From Mixophyes australis (lineage: Eukaryota > Chordata > Amphibia > Anura > Limnodynastidae): DNA of 64,000 nt. The DNA lies in assembly GCA_036250195.1 (NCBI GenBank), contig JAVHZZ010000004.1, positions 143,845,729 to 143,909,728 of the forward strand, written 5' to 3'. The notes under the pieces are model-generated. The model ran no database searches and had not been told where the DNA came from. It saw nothing but the letters and a program-made list of their open reading frames with translations. The position numbers and the translations under genes were made by a program. Of this stretch, positions 56,696 to 64,000 are shown piece after piece (within the stretch, counting starts at the first letter, position 1; each line of letters starts with the position of its first letter).

Positions 56696-57400
56696 ATTGC
56701 ATATTAATTACTCCTGTTTAATAAATGTTTTATGTGCAAAACATTGGGAACGAATAGTGAGAATAGGAAGACAGAAGAAATAAACAAAAGAAGAAAAATG
56801 CAAAGGCACTCTACTATACCACACACTTTTATAAGATACGGGATAAGAAAATGGTAAGAACTGCATCCCACAGCCAAAACAAGGGAAATAAATCATCAGG
56901 GACAAACAAATCATAGGAGTGTCCTATGGAATCAGGGACACTGTATATGAATGGCTGATTAGTAAGACATCAGAAATTTGCTACATAAGAACTAAAGGTA
57001 GGCAGCATTATTTATGTGTAAGAGCTGTTTCTATGGAGCACATTTCTCTGTAAAGAGTGAAGAGATTTACAGGTCTATTATGGTGTGGCAGTAACATAGA
57101 TTTTCTATTGCTGTGATAAGTAGCGTAAGAAAATCTATTATCACTGCAATTTAATAAAGAACTATCGCTGGAGCAGCTGGAGTTGTGCGACCATACTGTC
57201 TGGTAGCGATAAGAGTACAGGATGCCTCTGATTAGGTTCTTTACACATTGGCAGTGAAAGCGCTGACTCCCTCCCCCCGAAAAAATAATAAAATAGTTTA
57301 AAAAAAAACACCTATAAAATAATTATTTTAAAACAAATGCAAAAACATAAATAAAGCATTTTCTCATTCAATTTCCTGTGCTACTGCCATCCCAAGATGG

Positions 57401-57727
57401 CAATTATTATCATCATCATTTATTTATATAGTACCACCATATTACGCAGTACAGTTCAGAGGATATTTGTCACTCACATCAGTCCCTGCCCCATTGGAGC
57501 TTACAGTCTAATTTCCCTAACACACAAGCGCACACTCATTAAGGTTTAATTTAGTCAGATGCTAATTGACCTACCAGCATGTTTTTAGAGTGTACAGGAA
57601 ATCGCAGCACCTGGATGAAACCCACGCAAACACGGAGAGAACATGCAAGCTTCACACAGATAGGTCCCTGGTCGGAAATCAAACCCATCGATGTGAGTCA
57701 GCAATGCTAACCCCTGTGCTGCCCCAG
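57401..57727 (-). mobile_element. tRNA-derived SINE with L2-like tail
   Basis: On the minus strand: a tRNA-like head ggggttagcattgctgactc followed by a B-box-like gggtttgatttcc, a middle gttctctccgtgtttgcgtg, then gactgtaagctccaatgggg, and a tail tatataaataaatgatgatg as in L2-type LINEs. SINEs borrow LINE machinery through such tails (established knowledge). Confidence 0.65.
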
Positions 57728-57739
57728 ATAGCAAAAGGA

Positions 57740-58515
57740 GGACAGCAGTGATACTTGTATCTCTGTCCTTGCTAAGTAGGCTTCCCCATGGAATAACTTT
57801 CACCACAGAGACCCGACGAAGGCGATCATCAGCAGGGAGGGTTTCATAGATATTGAGAAGCCCTAACTCCAGCAAAAACACTTGTTTTCCCCTGAGCAAG
57901 GGCTTTTCTCTCTATCATTAATAGGCCCATTAGCTATTGCTGCGTGTATTTTATTAGATTCATTGTAATAAGATAGATTGGTCTATCTGTGCCTATAGGG
58001 CATAAATTAGTGACTTCGTCTCACAGGATTTTCTGCATGAAAATAGGATAGTGGTTGTAGAACAATGTGGAATCTGTATGTATTTCATTTTTCTGTTATA
58101 CTATACTTGTCATTGCCTTCCTTAATATCCAGTTACAGTGTAACTCATTCATAAGTCACTATTGGAGCGTGGATCATTCTTTCCTTCATTATTCTTATGC
58201 TCACTGATATCATCATCCTAAGGAACTACAGTGACAAGACACAGGGGGTACCTGCATCAAATGCACTTCAAAGTTGAAAATGACATCCCAATGAAAGTAT
58301 AACATGACTCCAGATTACAGGAACCTCCTGAACACCCATAAACATCAATTCCTTTTGCGTTTGTGACCGCTTGAAACCCATGGAGCTCCTTGTAAATGAT
58401 CCTTTTTTACTTATCTAGCGGGTGTAAATAGAGGCTCATTCATGTGTCCAGCTCCACCAATAAGAAGATGCTAAATTTTGCACTCCCACTTTCACAAAAT
58501 AGGTGCATGGTGTCA
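57740..58515. other. intergenic sequence, nothing recognised
   Basis: No ORF with family likeness, no RNA gene, no inverted ends. Confidence 0.4.
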
Positions 58516-58519
58516 CAAA

Positions 58520-58970
58520 ATAATAAATGCGTTTCAGGAGTGCTGTCTGGGATGTTTGTTTTTCACAAATACAAGGCACTGCAGCGGGCACTATGTGTTC
58601 CCTGACCTACGGCAATCTCTATCTTGACTGGTGGGAGCACAAGTATGTCTTTAATGATGAGAATGAAGAGCATACTGTTCACATCATATTGTGGATTAAA
58701 TACATTGACAATTTATTAATAATTTAGGATGGCAGTAAAGAACAATTTGAGGAATTTATCATGAAACTAAATATAAAGAATGAGCAAACATTATAATTTT
58801 TGGGGATTTAACAATATATATTTCTAAAGAAGGTAAATTACTAACAGACATATTAGGGGAAAAAACAGTCAAGCATAGTATACTTCATTTAGCATTTATC
58901 CTTTGATTGGGAAGTGTTCCAAAGGGTGCAATTTTGAGGACCAGAAGAAATTATTCCAGCAAAGAGACTT
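58520..58970 (+). pseudogene. Penelope-like element, reverse transcriptase fragment
   Basis: Forward reading gives QIQGTAAGTMCSLTYGNLYL then DWWE, and IKYIDNLLII, followed after a stop by a stretch like a FLDLTI core (about 58798). QTQGTAMG and YIDD are hallmarks of Penelope-type RT; here the box is YIDN, so the second catalytic Asp is lost. Further stops confirm it is dead. Confidence 0.7.
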
Positions 58971-59279
58971 ATGATGAAAGAGCAGCTGATGTAGAATAGA
59001 GGCTACATGAAAAAACAGGTATTTAACTTATGTGCAAAATAATAAACTAATTTACACCCCTTGCATTGCAACATGGTTTTAACCAGAAAACCAAAGTACT
59101 TACTCAAATTCTTTCCTAAGTTTCTAAATGAATCAGGCCCAATAATAATAATAATGGCACTAATGATAAAACGAAAAAAAGATTGTTTTTAATTTTTTTC
59201 CCCATGAAGTACATTTATTAGGGTGTTTTTACTGTCTACTGAACATAAAAAAAACATTTTTACAGTTGCTTATGTTTGC

Positions 59280-59575
59280 AAACACGTTATAGGATGCATA
59301 CAAGACTGTCATCAGTAGTACTCGATTTGCACGTGACTGCATGCGCTTGAGTATGGCACACCCTTACTGTAGATTGACTACAGCAAAATGCCCTTTCCCC
59401 TCCCTGTTCACTTCCCGAAATTGTAGGCTGTAGTAAGTGTCCTTTGAGCTCGAAGACAGAGTGGACGGGCTGCGTTTACTGGCATATGGTCCAGTTCTGG
59501 GCATGCGCAGTATGATTTTGTGTACAATCTGCTCAAAATCAGCAGATACATGCTTTATGAATCAGGCCCTAAGAG
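59280..59575 (-). repeat. dispersed repeat, unclassified, copy 3
   Basis: On the minus strand it begins after gggcctgattcataaagcat and contains ctgcgcatgccca, then cagtaagggtgtgcca, matching blocks in 34340-34735 and 1365-2000. Confidence 0.4.
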
Positions 59576-59846
59576 ATGAACGCTAAACATCGAGCATCAT
59601 AGACTAACAATCAGTTAGATTAAAAAAAAAAGCATATTACGTTTCGGAAAGAAACCATTCACCCAGGAATCTATGGTTGGTGGTTGGAATGGTGATTGGT
59701 TACCAGAAATTCCAGCTTGTTCTACAGATTCTACAGGAAAACACTCCATAGTGAAATGCACATTGGCGTTCACTGTGCACTCACTGTAGCTCTCAAATAT
59801 GAACATCCTTTCCCTGATACTTAAATTATGCAGATAGAGTTACAAC

Positions 59847-60180
59847 CATACTTGCCAACTCTTCCGGAATGTCTGGGAGACTCCCGCATTTTGCGAGAGT
59901 CTCCCGGACTCCCGGGCGAGTGTGGCAATCTCCCGAATTCTGCCCACTTCACTAGGAAGTACCCCACTTCCTAGTGAAGTGGGCAGAATTAGATCTCAAA
60001 CGCCGCGATTCCCGGTGAATCGCAGTGTTTGGCCCCACCCCTGCTGTCAAATGACACGTTTGCGCCATGCCGTCACAAGGGGCGGGGCCGAAATGACGCG
60101 ATTTTGGCCGCCCTGCCCCCCTCACGACCCAATCCACTGGCTGGCTCCCGGAAGAGAGCTGAAGAAAGTCGGTAAGTATG
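59847..60180. mobile_element. hAT MITE, 334 bp, with perfect internal hairpin
   Basis: The exact 8-bp duplication gttacaac lies at 59839-59846 and 60181-60188. The ends are catacttgccaactctt and aaagtcggtaagtatg (inverted, two mismatches). Inside, 59936-59960 and 59966-59990 form a perfect 25-bp stem with a 5-base loop. It has no coding capacity. Confidence 0.85.
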
Positions 60181-60199
60181 GTTACAACATGGATAGGGG

Positions 60200-61090
60200 C
60201 TGTTAGTAAGATGGGAGATATGATTATGTCTGATTATTAATACCATATAAGAAAGCAGCAGTTGGCTTTTACAAGGGAGCTACCTATTACATCAAAACTA
60301 CGCTGCAGGAATTATTATAATAATGTTATTTGTCTCTTCCCACAATTACAAACTATCTAGAGGATCTGTAGGAGTGTATGAAGTATTAAAGAACTATACT
60401 AAAAAGGGGGCAATTGCAGTGAATCTTGCACCTTATTTACTTAATTGTTTTGCAAAATTATAGGAATTAGACAAACGACAATAGCAACCCCCAACATTAG
60501 GGGAACAGAGGTATAACAAATGCACTGTATTTTAGTATCATACCTCTATTTTTGTCAGCAATATAATAGATAGGAATACTTTAGTAAGTGTACCAGTGTT
60601 TCCCTAAAGGCTATATTACAGGGGAATTAAAACAGTGGTACACAATAAATTGCAGCCTGTATGACAGTAACTCTTTATTACCATTAGAGAACACAATAAT
60701 AAAGGTGGATGTTAATGAGTGCCTAATAAAGAGGACATGATAAATGTTATTAAGTCTTGAATAAGGAGTACACAATAAACACACATACAAGTTAGTAGAT
60801 TTGTAGAAAAAAGCATTTTTATTATACATCATTTTTTGTAAACTTTCTATACTATCATTGTTTGTATTTTCCTGGTTTTAATGATTATCTCATATAAGCA
60901 AATACATTCTAATAAAAAACAATAAAGGTTATGTTTTAAATCTAGTTTATCTCAAGCAGTGCACATATAACTATTTTTTCTCTTCTCCCATGTTAGAATA
61001 TAAGGAAAAGGTGGTGGTACCTCCAAACCATTAATATAAAGAGGATTATTTCCTTAGAGTAAGAAAAATATACGGAGGGAGTATTGTTTG
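60200..61090. other. intergenic sequence, nothing recognised
   Basis: AT-rich with short ORFs only. Confidence 0.45.
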
Positions 61091-61094
61091 GGAT

Positions 61095-62140
61095 CTTTTT
61101 TTAATTATAACATCTATTTATGAAAGTTCAGCAAATAACATTCATAGGCTAAGTGCATAATATGCTCACAGTGTAGAGAAAAAAACAAATCAAACCAGAC
61201 CAAGAATATAACATACATAAACATAGAAACAATTAAGGTCAGAGACAATGTAACTAGCTGATAATTTTTTGTTTTTATGAAATGGAGAAAGTGAGTGGGG
61301 GAAAGAGGTGAGGCAAACTGTCAAGATGTTTGGGGGAGGGAGAGGGTTGGTGGATATGGAGGGGTCTCAAGCCAGGAGGAAAAGATCCAGGAGGGAGGAC
61401 CGCATTTTAAATGGTCATTTTACAGCAGTGTTGGGGTTTAGGGTAGGGCTTTTGTTCTAAGTCGCTATGAAAATGGAGGACAACCAGGGTTTCCATGTGT
61501 TCATGAAGGATTTGGCAGAGTTTTCAATAATACTGGTCATGTATTCCATGCAGTGTGTGTGCCAGACCCTGTTAGTAATCACTTAGATTTAGAGGGCATT
61601 AGGCCGTTTCCAGCCATCTACTCTCTGAAAGGTGGCAGCTGAGATTATATGTCTTATTAATTAATTAATAAAAAAAAATTGATTGATAGTGTTTTGTTCA
61701 CCAAGGGGGAAGGAGGAACTTAGGAGCGTGAATAATGTGGAAGATCACCAGAGTTACATTTTTTACATCAAGCCAGAAACCAGAGAGCTTTGGACAACCA
61801 CACCAAATGTGTAGGAATGATCCCTCTGTTGGGCAACCTCTCCAGCATCTATTTGAGGTGTCTGGGTGGATCATCAGGAGTAAGCATGTAGCATCATCTA
61901 TACAAAAGCTTGTATACATTTTCCTTGATCTTTACAAAGAAAGACATGAAGGATGCATTATCTCTGATATCTATCAAATCCTCCTTGTTTAATCTCTTGC
62001 CAAAATCTGCTCCCCAGGCTAGTTTGTGAGGACCCTGGGAGATGGCCATGGCCCGAGTATAGAGTGGAAACTAGGTGCCTGCCAGAGGCTGAGTGATTCA
62101 AAAGTAGTGAAGGCATTGAAACTAAGGTACGCTCCTTTTA
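61095..62140 (-). pseudogene. L1-type LINE fragment, 3' end of ORF2
   Basis: The minus strand at 61698-61919 reads CWRGCPTEGSFLHIWCGCPK then LSGFW, the Cys-rich C-terminal motif of L1/Tx1 ORF2 proteins (CWRC...G-x-F-x-H-x-W-x-C-P-x-x-x-x-F-W). It is 5'-truncated, with frame breaks. Confidence 0.75.
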
Positions 62141-62149
62141 ATTAATGAA

Positions 62150-62700
62150 ATATGTGTAAAAGTGGACACAATCATTTGGAAAAGTGCTGACAGAACAATT
62201 AAGATCACTGTATATGCGGAAAAAAAAGACAGTCCGTAATGTGTGGGGAGATGGGTGTCGGTGGTATTGGTGTAATGTGTGGGAAAAGGGGAGGGGAGAG
62301 TGTGGTACTGATGTAAAGTGTGGGGGAAGGGGTGAGGCTATTGCCAGCTTGTTTTTTTCTTTTGCTATATTTCAAAGTCTAACATTTGGAAACCCTCCCT
62401 TCTAAAAATCCTATGTTTGCCTCCAGAGTTCTACATATGGGCTACAGATTTACCTGCCAGTAGATAGAGTTAATTAATTTTATTTTACAAAAGTAAATTG
62501 TGTGAGGGTGTGGCAAGTGGGTACTGGAGGGGGGTAGGGGAGTCTGTAGGTTGAAGCTTTCCTAGGGTGTAAATAATTCTTGCACCTGCCCTGACAGGCC
62601 CCACTGGCTGGGGTGTACATGTGTGTCTATGTAGTTCATCTCCTCTACATATGTGTATCCTTACAGTGTTTCATCTACATCCAAATTCTACTTCAGTGTG
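62150..62700. other. intergenic sequence, G-rich repeat-like part
   Basis: Imperfect gtgtgggg/ggtattggtgtaatgtg repeats at 62238-62335; otherwise nothing recognised. Confidence 0.4.
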
Positions 62701-62705
62701 TGTTT

Positions 62706-62805
62706 GCCTAGTGGTTAGCACTTCTGCCTCACAGCACTGGGGTTATGAGTTCAATTCCCAACCATGGCCATATCTGTGTGACCTTTGTATGTTCTCCCCA
62801 TGTTA
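62706..62805 (+). mobile_element. tRNA-derived SINE head fragment
   Basis: The sequence tagtggttagcacttctgcc, then cactggggttatg and agttcaattcc, has A-box and B-box like spacing of a tRNA-derived SINE; it continues with gttctccccatgtt as in the 57401-57727 copy and is then cut off. Confidence 0.6.
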
Positions 62806-62809
62806 CCTC

Positions 62810-63262
62810 AGTCCAGGAGGCACGAGGCTTGTCCAGGGAAGCAGACAATCTGAGTCCAGTGACCAAGCAGAGATCAGGGTAAGCAGAATTCAATAGCCAG
62901 GTAGAGGTCAGGGTCACAAGCGAATAAGCATAGTCCAGTAATCAAGCTGAGGTCAGGGCAACAGGCAAACAAACAGGGTCCAGGAATCAGGCAGAGGGTC
63001 ACAACAGGAGGTCAAACAGCAGCTAAGCAAAACTGGAACAGGGATTAACAGGAGACAAGCAGCTGCCAGGTAAAAAACAATGAACTGCACAGAGCGCAGA
63101 CTGAGGCAGGTATTAGAAGCTGTGAGACAGGTGCAGTTCTAATCAGAAAGAAAGATTAACTCCTACAGGCATGATGTAAAGTTCAGGGGCAGAACAGCAG
63201 CACCTCTGGTGGATTTGAGGTACTGCTGCCACATACAAAATATAGGCAGAATCGTAACAGAA
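62810..63262. mobile_element. LTR-like fragment (gypsy/ERV type), tentative
   Basis: Runs of caggcagagggtcacaac, ggtcagggcaacaggcaaac and similar phrases, then cacctctggtggatttgagg and an end near cagaatcgtaaca, resemble LTR text of vertebrate gypsy elements. No second LTR or coding region is attached. Confidence 0.4.
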
Positions 63263-63264
63263 TA

Positions 63265-64000
63265 CACATCTGTCACCATTATTACCCTACCCTTACAACT
63301 ACCATGTAGTTGGTTAAAGTGCTACAGTTGAAAATCACGTACCTGAGAGATGCCAAGAGCTTGAATCTGGTGACAATGCATGCACTCGACCTTGGCAAGT
63401 CCTTACTGCACATTGAGTACGTGCATACACTGAATCCTAGTTTGTGTATGTGTTTAAAATGTAGGCTCCAATGTGACAGGGACTGGTGTGAATGACTACA
63501 TATCCTCCATACAGTATAGACAATAATATATCTTTACTTTTTGCTGCAAACTAAAGCATAGTATAGGGATTAACATAAAACATAATATGACATCTTTCAG
63601 CCACAAAAGAAGTGAAGGAAGAATAGTATTTCTTGCGGGTTGAGATGCAATTGATGGCAACAGCTTATTCCAATCATGTGTCACCTTCCTTCACATTGCT
63701 CAATAGTTACCAATTAAGGAGAATTTCTTCTGCATACAATATTTTGAACTATTGGCTACCATATATGCCTGCTTTTTTGGAGAAATTGCATAGATTGTAA
63801 AAATGAAAATGGTGGCATCTGCGGGGTACAACATTTTGTATTATCTGAAAGGAGGCTTGAGGGGATTTAGCATTCAATGTTCCATTAAAACTTGATTTGG
63901 TTTTCAGGATGAGAGTATATAAATGAGATTCAAAGGGTTGAGAAGGTGTATTTAGGGGGGCATTCCCATATAGCACGGGGCCCCAGAGAATGTTATCATT
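63265..64000. other. intergenic sequence to window end
   Basis: 63370-63440 resembles part of the dispersed repeat at 59280-59575 (gcatgcactcgaccttggca). The rest is not recognised. Confidence 0.4.

Noticed and set aside
62706..62805. tRNA gene
   Set aside because: Boxes resemble a tRNA but the cloverleaf does not close and the sequence continues as a SINE body.
1..64000. A wholly new multi-gene system
   Set aside because: All coding signals outside mapk8ip2 belong to known transposon classes. No unexplained conserved gene cluster was seen.

Overview
This is a vertebrate window with 10 to 20 kb introns and dense, diverse transposable elements. The mix (L1/Tx1-type and L2-type LINEs, hAT and PIF/Harbinger elements, Tc1/mariner, a Penelope-like fragment, a Ty1/copia relic, an intact Ty3/gypsy chromovirus and tRNA-derived SINEs) suggests an amphibian, most likely a frog. 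That assignment is an inference. There are no bacterial operons, CRISPR arrays or prophage.

The one host gene is mapk8ip2 (JIP2, a JNK-pathway scaffold) on the + strand. The window enters it inside a coding exon and holds ten exons: <1-119, 2504-2576, 2905-4758, 5098-5173, 21325-21494, 29757-29866, 31399-31509, 40031-40101, 41050-41148 and 54321-54393 (stop). All nine introns are GT-AG and every codon phase matches. The exons encode 917 residues: the end of the N-terminal part with the JNK-binding motif, a long acidic serine-rich linker, an SH3 domain and a C-terminal PTB domain. The 3' UTR may run to a signal near 56264. No other host gene was found in 56.3-64 kb.

The introns are largely mobile DNA. 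5.2-21.3 kb holds a small hairpin element, a Harbinger MITE, an L1 3' fragment, a 5.25-kb hAT element (9062-14315) full of minisatellites, and a three-level nest: an L1 5' half split by a long-inverted-repeat element (15188-19741), itself split by a hAT element (16926-19138). 21.5-29.8 kb holds an L1 ORF2 relic, a Tc1/mariner relic and a third hAT element (27633-29515) containing a probable solo LTR. 31.5-40 kb holds a TA microsatellite and a degraded Ty1/copia element. 41.1-54.3 kb holds a second Harbinger MITE and a dead L2 LINE split by an intact chromovirus (44996-53190). Downstream lie SINEs, a Penelope-like fragment, a hAT MITE with a perfect hairpin, another L1 3' fragment and an LTR-like fragment.

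The most notable unit is the chromovirus. It has 5-bp target duplications, nearly identical LTRs that differ by one 77-bp repeat unit, open gag and pol frames joined by a -1 slippery heptamer, a chromodomain, and a sequence after the 5' LTR complementary to the predicted mRNA 5' end, which suggests self-priming. I found no wholly new biological system.
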